Below the pieces are notes generated by a model. That model searched no databases. It was not told the origin of the DNA and saw only the letters and a list, made by a program, of their open reading frames with translations. Made by a program: the position numbers and the translations under genes. A DNA stretch of 60,532 bases from Burkholderia sp. Leaf177. Lineage in GTDB: Bacteria > Pseudomonadota > Gammaproteobacteria > Burkholderiales > Burkholderiaceae. Where the stretch lies: positions 43,002-103,533 of the forward strand of contig NZ_LMPF01000009.1 in the NCBI RefSeq assembly GCF_001424345.1, read 5' to 3'. Shown here piece by piece: positions 29,810 through 37,678 of this stretch. Every line of letters starts with the position of its first letter. Position 1 is the stretch's first letter.

Positions 29810-29860
29810 GCGTGCCGCGCTGTTTTACAGAAATCAGCGCGGCATGCGGGAAAACCGCAT
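29810..29860 (+). terminator. Tandem hairpins after tldD
   Basis: Bases 29810-29822 and 29835-29847 form a 13-bp stem with one G-U pair. Bases 29844-29849 and 29855-29860 can form a second 6-bp stem (ATGCGG with CCGCAT) that competes with the foot of the first. There is no T-run, so Rho-independent termination is uncertain, but the position directly after the tldD stop fits a 3'-end structure. Confidence 0.45.
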
Positions 29861-29929
29861 AAATGCTGCACGGTCCTCGCGAAAACGGCGTCGCGCACGC
29901 GGATTTTCCGCATTTTGATACCTCGCAAC

Positions 29930-29959
29930 TTGCCAGCCGCGCGGGTTTAGGGTTATAAA
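29930..29959 (+). promoter_or_regulatory. Promoter candidate for the DAHP synthase leader transcript
   Basis: TTGCCA (29930-29935) and TTATAA (29953-29958) are separated by 17 bases; shifting by one gives TATAAA at 18. Transcription would begin near 29965-29968, leaving about 30 bases before the leader peptide start at 29997 and placing the complete attenuator inside the transcript. This is the best sigma70-like pair in the gap after tldD. Confidence 0.55.
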
Positions 29960-29996
29960 GCCAGACGTTCAATTTTTACCAAACGACCAAATCCTC

Positions 29997-30062
29997 ATGT
30001 CCGCCAAGTTTTATTTCTACTTTTTTTGGCATCTCAAGCCGCTGGCGGATCGAGAGGGGTGA
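29997..30062 (+). CDS. Aromatic-rich leader peptide of the DAHP synthase gene
   Basis: A 21-codon reading frame with residues 5-11 reading FYFYFFW: four Phe, two Tyr and one Trp in seven codons. That is precisely what a ribosome-stalling attenuation peptide for an aromatic pathway gene should look like, comparable in concept to PheL before E. coli pheA. It lies about 120 bases before the DAHP synthase start and 30 bases before a strong intrinsic terminator. The codons before the aromatic run contain pairing arm 1 and the codons after it pairing arm 2 of the attenuator. There is no strong ribosome binding site, which is a weakness of the case. No upstream in-frame start is visible. Confidence 0.75.
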   Translation: MSAKFYFYFFWHLKPLADREG

Positions 30063-30122
30063 GTCGTTTGTGTTGAACCCAAGTTTCCCGAAAAACCGCC
30101 AGCCGAGTCTGGCGGTTTTTTT
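30000..30122 (+). promoter_or_regulatory. Transcription attenuator of DAHP synthase (four-arm switch)
   Basis: Four short complementary arms are visible. Arm 1, TCCGCCA (30000-30006), pairs with TGGCGGA (30043-30049) in arm 2. Arm 2, GCTGGCGG (30041-30048), pairs perfectly over 8 bases with CCGCCAGC (30096-30103) in arm 3. Arm 3, CCGCCAG (30096-30102), pairs with CTGGCGG (30109-30115), arm 4, to make the terminator. A ribosome stalled on Phe, Tyr or Trp codons at 30009-30029 would block arm 1 and free arm 2 to form the antiterminator. A ribosome reaching the stop at 30060-30062 would cover arm 2 and allow termination. The logic is the classical trp/phe attenuation scheme. Confidence 0.75.
30091..30122 (+). 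terminator. Intrinsic terminator upstream of DAHP synthase
   Basis: AAAAACCGCCAG (30091-30102), loop 30103-30108, CTGGCGG (30109-30115) and then seven T (30116-30122): a textbook Rho-independent terminator. It is placed after the leader peptide and 58 bases before the DAHP synthase start, with no gene of its own to terminate other than the leader, so its likely use is conditional. Confidence 0.88.
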
Positions 30123-30180
30123 ATGTCTTTTTGTTTCATCACTTCGAATACAGCACCAAACGCGTTCCTGGAGAACCAGC

Positions 30181-31254
30181 ATGCCCCCGCACAACACCGA
30201 CGATGTCCGAATCCGCGAATTGAAAGAACTGACGCCCCCCGCTCACCTGATCCGCGAGTTCGCGTGCGCCGAGCCGGTTTCGAACTTGATCTACAACTCG
30301 CGCCAGTCGATGCATCGAATCCTGCACGGCATGGAAGACCGGTTGATCGTGATCATCGGGCCGTGCTCGATTCATGACACGAAGGCGGCAATGGAATATG
30401 CCGGCCGTCTGGTCGAGCAACGCAAGCGCTTCGCCGGCGAACTGGAAATCGTGATGCGAGTGTATTTCGAGAAGCCGCGTACCACGGTTGGCTGGAAAGG
30501 CCTGATCAACGATCCGTACATGGACAACAGCTTCAAGATCAACGACGGTCTGCGCACCGCCCGCGAATTGCTGCTGCATATCAATGAACTCGGTTTGCCG
30601 GCTGGCACCGAATACCTCGACATGATCAGCCCGCAGTACATCGCGGACCTGATTTCGTGGGGTGCGATCGGCGCGCGCACGACCGAATCGCAGGTGCATC
30701 GTGAACTGGCTTCGGGATTGTCGTGCCCGGTCGGGTTCAAGAACGGCACGGACGGCAACGTGAAAATTGCCGTGGACGCGATCAAGGCCGCGTCGCAGCC
30801 GCACCATTTCTTGTCGGTGACAAAGGGCGGCCATTCGGCAATCGTCTCGACGGCCGGCAACGAGGACTGCCACATCATCCTGCGCGGCGGCAAGGCGCCG
30901 AACTACGATGCCCAAAGCGTGGACGCGGCGTGCAGCGATATCGGCAAGGCAGGATTGGCCGCACGTCTGATGATCGATGCCAGCCATGCAAACAGCTCCA
31001 AGAAACACGATAACCAGATTCCGGTTTGCGCCGATATCGGCAAGCAGATTGCCGGCGGCGACGAGCGGATCGTCGGCGTGATGGTGGAATCGAATCTGGT
31101 CGCGGGACGTCAGGACTTGAAGGAAGGCTGCGAGCTGGTCTACGGTCAGAGCGTGACTGACGCATGCATCAGCTGGGAAGACAGTCTCGGCGTACTGGAA
31201 GGATTGGCCGCTGCCGTCAAGCAGCGTCGTGTGGCGCGTGGCAACGGAAATTAA
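30181..31254 (+). CDS. aroG: 3-deoxy-7-phosphoheptulonate (DAHP) synthase, class I
   Basis: Condenses phosphoenolpyruvate with erythrose 4-phosphate, the first committed step to Phe, Tyr and Trp. The 357-residue type I-alpha enzyme has the family blocks IIGPCSIHD, MRVYFEKPRTTVGWKGLINDP, SCPVGFKNGTDG and MIDASHANSSKKH, with metal ligands in the last. The ATG at 30181 has GGAG 8 bases upstream; the open frame further upstream overlaps the terminator. Which amino acid inhibits the enzyme (the E. coli AroF, AroG or AroH distinction) cannot be read with certainty, so the symbol is provisional. Expression is probably controlled by the attenuator just upstream. Confidence 0.93.
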   Translation: MPPHNTDDVRIRELKELTPPAHLIREFACAEPVSNLIYNSRQSMHRILHGMEDRLIVIIGPCSIHDTKAAMEYAGRLVEQRKRFAGELEIVMRVYFEKPRTTVGWKGLINDPYMDNSFKINDGLRTARELLLHINELGLPAGTEYLDMISPQYIADLISWGAIGARTTESQVHRELASGLSCPVGFKNGTDGNVKIAVDAIKAASQPHHFLSVTKGGHSAIVSTAGNEDCHIILRGGKAPNYDAQSVDAACSDIGKAGLAARLMIDASHANSSKKHDNQIPVCADIGKQIAGGDERIVGVMVESNLVAGRQDLKEGCELVYGQSVTDACISWEDSLGVLEGLAAAVKQRRVARGNGN

Positions 31255-31261
31255 AAAAGCT

Positions 31262-31295
31262 AAAAAAGCTGCGGAGATGGCTTCGCAGCTTTTTT
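31262..31295. terminator. Bidirectional terminator between DAHP synthase and btuR
   Basis: AAAAAAGCTGCG (31262-31273) pairs with CGCAGCTTTTTT (31284-31295) around a 10-base loop. T-runs form on both strands, so it can end both the plus-strand DAHP synthase message and the minus-strand cobalamin adenosyltransferase message. Confidence 0.85.
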
Positions 31296-31298
31296 AAT

Positions 31299-31850
31299 TC
31301 ACAGCTTGCGCTCGTGATTCCACAACACGTCCGACCCGCCATCCGCGCGGTTCAGCACGCGCGCCAAAACGAATAGTAGATCCGACAGCCGATTCACATA
31401 CTTGCGCGGCTCGGCGTTGATCTTGTCCACGCGGCCGAGCGCCACGATCGATCGTTCCGCGCGCCGGCAAACCGTCCGGCCGACGTGGGCAAGCGACGCC
31501 GCCCGCGATCCGCCCGGCAAGATGAATTCCTTCAGCGGCGGAAGATTGGCGTTGTACTCGCCAATCCATTCGTCGATACGCGCAAGATGCGCTTCTTCGA
31601 TCATCGAATGGCCGGGAATGCATAGCTCGCCGCCGAGATCGAAGAGATCGTGCTGGATCGCGACCAAAGCGGCGCGGACATTCTCCGGGAGCTTTTCGCA
31701 CAGCAGCACGCCGATCTGCGAATTCAGTTCATCCACGTCGCCAATGGCCGCGATCCGCGCATCGTCTTTCTGCACGCGGCTGCCGTCGCCGAGTCCGGTC
31801 GAGCCGTCGTCGCCGGTGCGCGTCGCTATCTTGCTCAGGCGATTGCCCAT
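31299..31850 (-). CDS. ATP:cob(I)alamin adenosyltransferase, PduO type
   Basis: Makes adenosylcobalamin from reduced cobalamin and ATP. The 183-residue protein has the PduO-type N-terminus KIATRTGDDGSTGL that binds ATP phosphates, the FILPGGS motif, and the C-terminal helix region VGRTVCRRAERS and YVNRLSDLLFVLARV. This is the helix-bundle family and unrelated to CobA/BtuR P-loop enzymes. ATG 31850 has a GGGAG box a few bases upstream. It is divergent from the flavoprotein gene across 193 bases; I see no cobalamin riboswitch there. Confidence 0.93.
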   Translation of the reverse strand: MGNRLSKIATRTGDDGSTGLGDGSRVQKDDARIAAIGDVDELNSQIGVLLCEKLPENVRAALVAIQHDLFDLGGELCIPGHSMIEEAHLARIDEWIGEYNANLPPLKEFILPGGSRAASLAHVGRTVCRRAERSIVALGRVDKINAEPRKYVNRLSDLLFVLARVLNRADGGSDVLWNHERKL

Positions 31851-32043
31851 GTTGTCTCCCAGGTTGAACGCGAACGCCGGTCAGCGTCCGCGTTCATTAT
31901 AGGCACCGCGGGAGGATCGACCGGGCGCGGGCTGGAATCGGGGTATCGGCGTAAAATAAATGCATAAAACGCGCGAATCACGCATTCCATTGGCGGATTT
32001 CGCGCATCCCAACGTCCATCACATCGATGTCCGGAGACATGCC

Positions 32044-33459
32044 GTGAACCACCCCGTTCCTCCTATTGCCGTTCGTCGCACCTTCCCGTCCGCCCTGCTC
32101 GATTCGCTCAAGACCACGTTCGGCGAGCGCGTTTCGACCACGGCTGCCGTGCGCGAGCACCACGGACGCGACGAATCGCCGTTCGATCCGCAATTGCCCG
32201 ACGCCGTTGTGTTCGTCACGAGCACCGAGGAAGTCCAGGCGGTCGTGAAGCTTTGCGCCCAACACAACGTGCCGGTGATCCCATACGGCAACGGGTCTTC
32301 ACTCGAAGGACATTTGCTCGCGGTGCAAGGCGGCGTGTCCATCGACATGTCCGGGCTGAACCGTGTTTTATCGATAGACGCGGAAGACCTGACGGTCACC
32401 GTCCAGCCGGGCATTTCGCGCAAACAGTTGAATGAAGCGTTGAAAGACACGGGCCTGTTCTTCCCGATCGATCCGGGCGCCGATGCCAGCATTGGCGGAA
32501 TGACGGCCACGCGCGCCTCGGGCACGAACGCCGTGCGCTACGGAACCATGCGCGAGAACGTGCTGGGCCTGACCGTCGTGCTGGCCGATGGCCGCGTCAT
32601 CAAGACCGGCACGCGCGCGCGCAAATCGTCGGCGGGATACGATTTGACGCGCTTGTTCGTTGGCTCGGAAGGCACGCTTGGCGTGATCGTCGAGATCACC
32701 GTGCGGCTGTATCCGCAGCCGGAAGCAGTTTCGGCCGCCGTCTGCGCATTTCCCTCGATGGGCGACGCCGTGCGCGCGACCATCGAAACAATCCAGATGG
32801 GCGTGCCCGTCGCGCGCGTCGAATTCCTGGATTCGCTTGCCGTGCGTTCGATCAACCGCCACTCGAACATGACTTTCCGCGAATCGCCGATGCTCTTCTT
32901 CGAGTTCCACGGCACGGAAAGCAGCGTGAAGGAACAAGCGGAAACGGTGCAGGCGATCATCGCGGAAAACCATGGCACGGATTTCGAATGGGCCACGCGC
33001 CCGGAAGATCGAAGCCGCTTGTGGAACGCGCGTCACAACGCTTATTTTGCGATGCTGCAACTGAAACCCGGTTGCCGCGCCGTGACCACGGACGTGTGCG
33101 TGCCGATCTCGCGCCTGGCCGAATGCGTGATCGAAACGGAACAGGATTTGAAGGCGAGCACGCTGCCCTGCCCGATCGTCGGCCATGTTGGCGACGGCAA
33201 TTTCCACGTCGCCATGCTGCTCGATCCCGCCAAACCCGAAGAACTCGAGGAGGCCGAGCGCATCAATCACCGGATCGTGCAACGCGCGCTGCGCATGGGC
33301 GGAACGTGTACCGGCGAGCACGGCGTGGGGCTGCACAAGATGCAGTTCATGATCGAGGAACATGGCGAAGACGCCATCAGCGTGATGCGATCGATCAAAC
33401 ACGCGCTCGATCCAAACAACCTGATGAATCCGGGCAAGATCTTCGCGTACGACGCTTGA
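32044..33459 (+). CDS. FAD-linked oxidase, D-lactate dehydrogenase (cytochrome)-like
   Basis: A 471-residue flavoprotein of the GlcD/D-LDH group: an FAD-binding PCMH domain (IPYGNGSSLEGH, SIGGMTATRASGTNAVRYG, GSEGTLGVI) followed by an FAD-oxidase C-terminal domain with the metal-site histidines in GHVGDGNFHV and TCTGEHGVGLHKM. It most likely oxidises D-lactate or a similar D-2-hydroxyacid and passes electrons to the chain. GTG 32044 has CGGAGA six bases upstream and gives MNHPVPPI; the frame is open upstream to 31960 without such a site. It is followed by glcDEF, but a hairpin at 33489-33523 separates them. Confidence 0.85.
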   Translation: MNHPVPPIAVRRTFPSALLDSLKTTFGERVSTTAAVREHHGRDESPFDPQLPDAVVFVTSTEEVQAVVKLCAQHNVPVIPYGNGSSLEGHLLAVQGGVSIDMSGLNRVLSIDAEDLTVTVQPGISRKQLNEALKDTGLFFPIDPGADASIGGMTATRASGTNAVRYGTMRENVLGLTVVLADGRVIKTGTRARKSSAGYDLTRLFVGSEGTLGVIVEITVRLYPQPEAVSAAVCAFPSMGDAVRATIETIQMGVPVARVEFLDSLAVRSINRHSNMTFRESPMLFFEFHGTESSVKEQAETVQAIIAENHGTDFEWATRPEDRSRLWNARHNAYFAMLQLKPGCRAVTTDVCVPISRLAECVIETEQDLKASTLPCPIVGHVGDGNFHVAMLLDPAKPEELEEAERINHRIVQRALRMGGTCTGEHGVGLHKMQFMIEEHGEDAISVMRSIKHALDPNNLMNPGKIFAYDA

Positions 33460-33488
33460 TCGCGGAAAGCCTTAGGGAAACCACGCTC

Positions 33489-33523
33489 CGTCCCCGTAAT
33501 TAGCCCAATCGACGGCGGGGACG
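33489..33523 (+). terminator. Hairpin between the D-LDH-like gene and glcD
   Basis: CGTCCCCG at 33489-33496 pairs perfectly with CGGGGACG at 33516-33523. The loop is 19 bases and no T-run follows, so it is at best a Rho-type or processing structure. It sits in the 130-base gap between the two genes. Confidence 0.3.
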
Positions 33524-33589
33524 CCCAGGTGCAAGATCAGGCGATCTGCTGCTGGACATGCCACAGCGCACAAACCGCCGGGAGGAGAC

Positions 33590-35083
33590 ATGAACGCACC
33601 CGCCGAGCTTTCGCCGGAAATTCTCGCGCAACGTCAGCGTGAAGTGGTCCAGGCCTTGATGGCCGTGCTGCCGACGCATTGCTTGTTGTATCGCGAGGAA
33701 GACACGGCCGCGTATGAATGCGATGGATTAGCCGCTTATAGACGTTTGCCGCTCGCCGTTGCATTGCCGGAAACCGAAGCGCAGGTCCAGCGCGTCGTGC
33801 AGATTTGCGCGCGGCTGGACGTGCCCATCGTTCCGCGCGGCGCCGGCACGGGCTTGTCGGGCGGCGCAATGCCGATACGGCATGGCATCGTGGTATCGCT
33901 TGCGCGCTTTCGCAAGATCATGGAAGTCGATCCGTATGCACGCACCGCGACGGTTCAGCCAGGCGTGCGCAATCTCGCCATTTCCGAAGCCGCCGCGCCT
34001 TACGGGCTGTATTACGCGCCCGATCCTTCGTCGCAGATCGCATGCACGATCGGCGGCAATGTCAGCGAAAACTCCGGCGGCGTGCATTGCCTGAAATACG
34101 GCCTGACGTGTCACAACGTAATGCGGGTGCGGGCTGTATCGATGGACGGCGATATTCTCGAATTCGGTTCGCTCGGACTCGATGCGCCCGGACTCGACCT
34201 GCTGGCGGTGCTGATCGGCAGCGAAGGAATGTTTGCAATCGTCACCGAAATCACCGTCAAGCTGATCCCGAAGCCGCAAACGGCGCAAGTGATCATGGCG
34301 AGTTTCGACGACGTGGTGAAAGGCGGCAATGCGGTCGCCGCGATCATCGCCGCCGGCATCATTCCGGCCGGTCTGGAGATGATGGACAAACCCGCGACCC
34401 GCGCGGTCGAAGAGTTCGTCAAGGCAGGCTACGACCTCGAAGCGAAGGCCATCCTGCTGTGCGAATCCGATGGCACGCAGGACGAAGTGTCCGAGGAAAT
34501 TGTCCGCATGACGGCGGTTTTGCGCGAGTTCGGCGCGAACCGCATCCAGATTTCGCGATCGGAAGCTGAACGGCTGAAGTTCTGGTCGGGACGCAAGAAC
34601 GCGTTTCCGGCGGCCGGCCGGATATCGCCGGATTATTACTGCATGGACGGCACCGTGCCGCGCCGCCAGATTGGACCGTTGCTCGCGCGTATCGAGGAAA
34701 TGGAAGTCAAATACGCGCTCCGATGCATGAACGTGTTCCACGCTGGCGACGGCAACATGCATCCGCTGATTCTCTTCAATGGCAACGATCTCGACGAGTG
34801 GCATCGCGCGGAGGCGTTCGGCTCGGACATTCTCGAAGCGTGTGTGGAACTGGGCGGAACGGTGACGGGCGAGCATGGCGTGGGCATCGAAAAAATCAAT
34901 TCCATGTGCGTGCAGTTTTCGCCGGAAGAGCGCGACACGTTCCATGCAATCAAGCGCGCCTTCGATCCCCCCGGCCTGCTCAACCCGGACAAGGGCATTC
35001 CATCGCGCGCGCGCTGCGCCGAGTACGGAAAAATGCACATTCGCGGCGGCTTGCTGCCGCATCCGGAAATCCCGCGCTTTTAG
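33590..35083 (+). CDS. glcD: Glycolate oxidase subunit GlcD
   Basis: FAD subunit of glycolate oxidase, which turns glycolate into glyoxylate at the membrane. The 497-residue protein has the PCMH FAD domain with IVPRGAGTGLSGGAMP, CTIGGNVSENSGGVHCLKYG and GSEGMFAIVTEI, and the C-terminal metal-site block VFHAGDGNMHPLI and VTGEHGVGIEKI. A strong GGGAGGAG ribosome site lies just before ATG 33590. It is the first of three glc genes, 186 bases before glcE. The closest paralogue in the window is the D-LDH-like gene immediately upstream. No glcC-type regulator is present. Confidence 0.93.
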   Translation: MNAPAELSPEILAQRQREVVQALMAVLPTHCLLYREEDTAAYECDGLAAYRRLPLAVALPETEAQVQRVVQICARLDVPIVPRGAGTGLSGGAMPIRHGIVVSLARFRKIMEVDPYARTATVQPGVRNLAISEAAAPYGLYYAPDPSSQIACTIGGNVSENSGGVHCLKYGLTCHNVMRVRAVSMDGDILEFGSLGLDAPGLDLLAVLIGSEGMFAIVTEITVKLIPKPQTAQVIMASFDDVVKGGNAVAAIIAAGIIPAGLEMMDKPATRAVEEFVKAGYDLEAKAILLCESDGTQDEVSEEIVRMTAVLREFGANRIQISRSEAERLKFWSGRKNAFPAAGRISPDYYCMDGTVPRRQIGPLLARIEEMEVKYALRCMNVFHAGDGNMHPLILFNGNDLDEWHRAEAFGSDILEACVELGGTVTGEHGVGIEKINSMCVQFSPEERDTFHAIKRAFDPPGLLNPDKGIPSRARCAEYGKMHIRGGLLPHPEIPRF

Positions 35084-35269
35084 GCCTCGTGTTTATGCGC
35101 CGCATCTAAACGCCGGCGATCGGCCTGGATTAGCTTGGAATGCCTTGGATTGCCGCTGGCAGCGGCTTCGAGGCGGAAAACATATCCACGTTTATACGAG
35201 TGGCCTTACCAGCACGCGCCGATACACTGACCTTGAGCACCCAAAACGAGCAATGAAACGCGGGACACC

Positions 35270-36358
35270 ATGAACGAGGAAGACATTGTCGCGAGCTGGT
35301 CCGAGCGCGTGCGCGCCGCGACCGCGAGCAACACGCCTTTGCGGATTCGCGGCGGCGGCACGAAGGACTGGTACGGGCAGACGCTGCAAGGCGAGGTCAT
35401 CGAAACGCGCGCGCACAGCGGCATTATCGAACACGACCCGGCCGAACTCGTGATCACCGCGAAGGCCGGCACGCCGCTGCGCGAAATCGAAGCGCGGCTG
35501 GACGAGTGCAACCAGATGCTGCCGTTCGAGCCGCCGCATTTCGGCCACGATGCAACCATTGGCGGCTGCATTGCTGCGGGACTCGCCGGCCCGCGGCGCG
35601 CCGCGGCCGGCGCACCGCGCGATTTCGTGCTCGGCGCGGTGGTGATGAACGGCCAGGGCCACGTGCTGCATTTCGGCGGCCAGGTGGTGAAGAACGTCGC
35701 GGGATACGACGTCTCGCGGCTCATCGCGGGATCGCTTGGAACGCTGGGTATGATCCTCGAGGTATCGGTGAAAGTGCTGCCTAAACCCGTTGCCGAGATC
35801 ACGCTCAAGTTCGAAATGAACGATACCGACGCCGTGCGCAAGCTCAACGAATGGGGCGGCCATCCGTTGCCGATCACGGGCAGCGCGTGGCGCGATCACA
35901 CGCTTGCGCTGCGGCTCGGCGGCGCGGAGGCGGCGGTGAAATCGGCGCGTACGGCGCTTGGCGGCGAAGTGGTCGACGCCGTGGAAGCCGATCGATTCTG
36001 GTGCGGCCTGCGCGAACAGTCCGATCCGTTTTTCGCGGTGCTGCCGGCGGCATCGGCGTTGTGGCGACTGTCGTTGCCATCGATTGCCGAACCCATGCAT
36101 CTTCCCGGCCCGCATCTGATGGAATGGGGCGGCGCGCAACGCTGGTGGATCACGGACGCCGACGCGCAGACCGTGCGCATCAGCGCAAAGCAGGCAGGCG
36201 GCCACGCGACCATTTTCCGCTCGGGTTCGTCGTACGACCGCAATGCCGGCGTCTTCACGCCGCTGCCCGCGCCCATGATGAAAATCCACCGTGGCCTGAA
36301 GGCCGCATTCGATCCCGCGCGCATCTTCAATCGCGGCCGTCTCTACCCCGACTTTTAA
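35270..36358 (+). CDS. glcE: Glycolate oxidase FAD-binding subunit GlcE
   Basis: A 362-residue shorter FAD-binding subunit of glycolate oxidase. It has the reduced PCMH domain: LRIRGGGTKDWYG, ATIGGCIAAGLAGPRRAAAG, VKNVAGYDVSRLIAGSLGTLGMI, and lacks the large catalytic C-terminal domain of GlcD, as expected for GlcE. A CGGGA box lies a few bases upstream of ATG 35270. The 186-base gap to glcD contains only the short palindrome GCCGCTG-G-CAGCGGC at 35151-35165. GlcF follows 17 bases after the stop. Confidence 0.92.
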   Translation: MNEEDIVASWSERVRAATASNTPLRIRGGGTKDWYGQTLQGEVIETRAHSGIIEHDPAELVITAKAGTPLREIEARLDECNQMLPFEPPHFGHDATIGGCIAAGLAGPRRAAAGAPRDFVLGAVVMNGQGHVLHFGGQVVKNVAGYDVSRLIAGSLGTLGMILEVSVKVLPKPVAEITLKFEMNDTDAVRKLNEWGGHPLPITGSAWRDHTLALRLGGAEAAVKSARTALGGEVVDAVEADRFWCGLREQSDPFFAVLPAASALWRLSLPSIAEPMHLPGPHLMEWGGAQRWWITDADAQTVRISAKQAGGHATIFRSGSSYDRNAGVFTPLPAPMMKIHRGLKAAFDPARIFNRGRLYPDF

Positions 36359-36375
36359 GCTGACCGACCTACGCA

Positions 36376-37602
36376 ATGCAAACCAATCTCGCCGATTTCA
36401 TGCGCAATACGGCCGACGGCGACGAAGCCGAAGCCATCCTGCGTAAGTGCGTGCATTGCGGATTCTGCACGGCGACGTGCCCGACCTACCAGATTCTCGG
36501 CGATGAACTCGATGGCCCGCGCGGCCGCATCTATCTGATGAAGCAGATGATGGAAGGCGCGCCCGTCACGCGCAGCACGCAGCTTCATCTCGACCGATGC
36601 CTCACCTGCCGCAATTGCGAAACGACGTGCCCGTCGGGCGTTCAATATGGACGGCTGGTCGAGATTGGCAGGAAGATCGTGGAGGAGAAAGTCGAGCGGC
36701 CGTTCGGCCAGCGAGTGCAACGGAAATTGCTCGCCAATTTCCTGCCGAACAGCAAGCTTTTCACGCCCGCAATGAAGCTCGGCCAGCAATTCCGGCCGCT
36801 GCTGCCGAATACCTTGCGCACAAAGATCCCGGTGGCGCAGCGTCCGCTTGCCATGCCGACCAGCATCCACCAACGCAAGATGCTGATGCTCGCCGGTTGC
36901 GTTCAGCCGGCCATGATGCCGAACGTGAACACCGCAACGGCGCGTGTTTTCGATGCCCTCGGCATACAAATGCTGATTGCGCCGGACGCGGGATGTTGCG
37001 GCGCGATCCGCCTTCATCTCGGATACAACGATGACGCCCTCGACGACGTACGCAACAACATCGATGCATGGTGGCCGTATGTTGAAAGCGGCATCGAGGC
37101 GATCGTGATGAACGCTTCCGGTTGCGGCGCGACGGTCAAGGAATACGCGCATTTGCTGCGTAACGATCCGGCGTATGCAGAGAAAGCTGCGCGAATCGTG
37201 GACATGACGCGCGATCTCGCAGAAGTGCTGCCGCAATACGAGGAAGAACTGAGCGCGATGGTCCGGCGCCGTGCTGTCCATACCGTCGCGTTTCACCCGC
37301 CGTGCACGCTGCAGCACGGACAGCAGATCCGCGGCCGCGTGGAGAATTTGCTGACAGCGCTCGGCATGGAAGTCCATCTTCCCGCCGATAACCATTTGTG
37401 CTGCGGCTCGGCCGGAACGTATTCAGTGTTGCAGCCGAAACTCTCTTACGCGTTGCGCGACCAGAAAATCGAAAAGCTCCAGAAACTGGAAGCGCAGATG
37501 ATCCTTTCCGCGAACGTAGGCTGTATCGCGCATCTGCAAAGCGGCACGTCCACGCCCGTGGTCCACTGGATCCAGCTCGTGGAACATCTGCTGTATGGCT
37601 AA
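36376..37602 (+). CDS. glcF: Glycolate oxidase iron-sulfur subunit GlcF
   Basis: Carries electrons from the flavin subunits towards the quinone pool. The 408-residue protein has two [4Fe-4S] ferredoxin motifs, Cys25-28-31-35 (CVHCGFCTATCP) and Cys75-78-81-85 (CLTCRNCETTCP), then two CCG domains of the heterodisulfide-reductase type seen at AGCCGAIRLHLG and LCCGSAGTYSVLQP. All ligands are intact. It is the last gene of the glcDEF run. A perfect TATAAT box follows in the gap to yggS, so a new transcript probably begins there. Confidence 0.95.
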   Translation: MQTNLADFMRNTADGDEAEAILRKCVHCGFCTATCPTYQILGDELDGPRGRIYLMKQMMEGAPVTRSTQLHLDRCLTCRNCETTCPSGVQYGRLVEIGRKIVEEKVERPFGQRVQRKLLANFLPNSKLFTPAMKLGQQFRPLLPNTLRTKIPVAQRPLAMPTSIHQRKMLMLAGCVQPAMMPNVNTATARVFDALGIQMLIAPDAGCCGAIRLHLGYNDDALDDVRNNIDAWWPYVESGIEAIVMNASGCGATVKEYAHLLRNDPAYAEKAARIVDMTRDLAEVLPQYEEELSAMVRRRAVHTVAFHPPCTLQHGQQIRGRVENLLTALGMEVHLPADNHLCCGSAGTYSVLQPKLSYALRDQKIEKLQKLEAQMILSANVGCIAHLQSGTSTPVVHWIQLVEHLLYG

Positions 37603-37640
37603 CGCTGGCCGGCGCGCGCCGCACCGCCGCGCCGCGTCCG

Positions 37641-37646
37641 TATAAT
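37641..37646 (+). promoter_or_regulatory. -10 box of a yggS-proC promoter
   Basis: A perfect TATAAT lies 33 bases before the yggS start in the 76-base gap after glcF. The -35 region 17 bases upstream (about 37618-37623) is a poor match, so only the -10 element is claimed. Confidence 0.5.
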
Positions 37647-37678
37647 CGGATCTCTGCTTCCTTGCGGCGTCCGATTCC

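Noticed and set aside
31851..32043. Cobalamin riboswitch upstream of the adenosyltransferase
   Set aside because: The gap is only 193 bases, shared with a divergent gene, and I see no B12-box-like conserved core.
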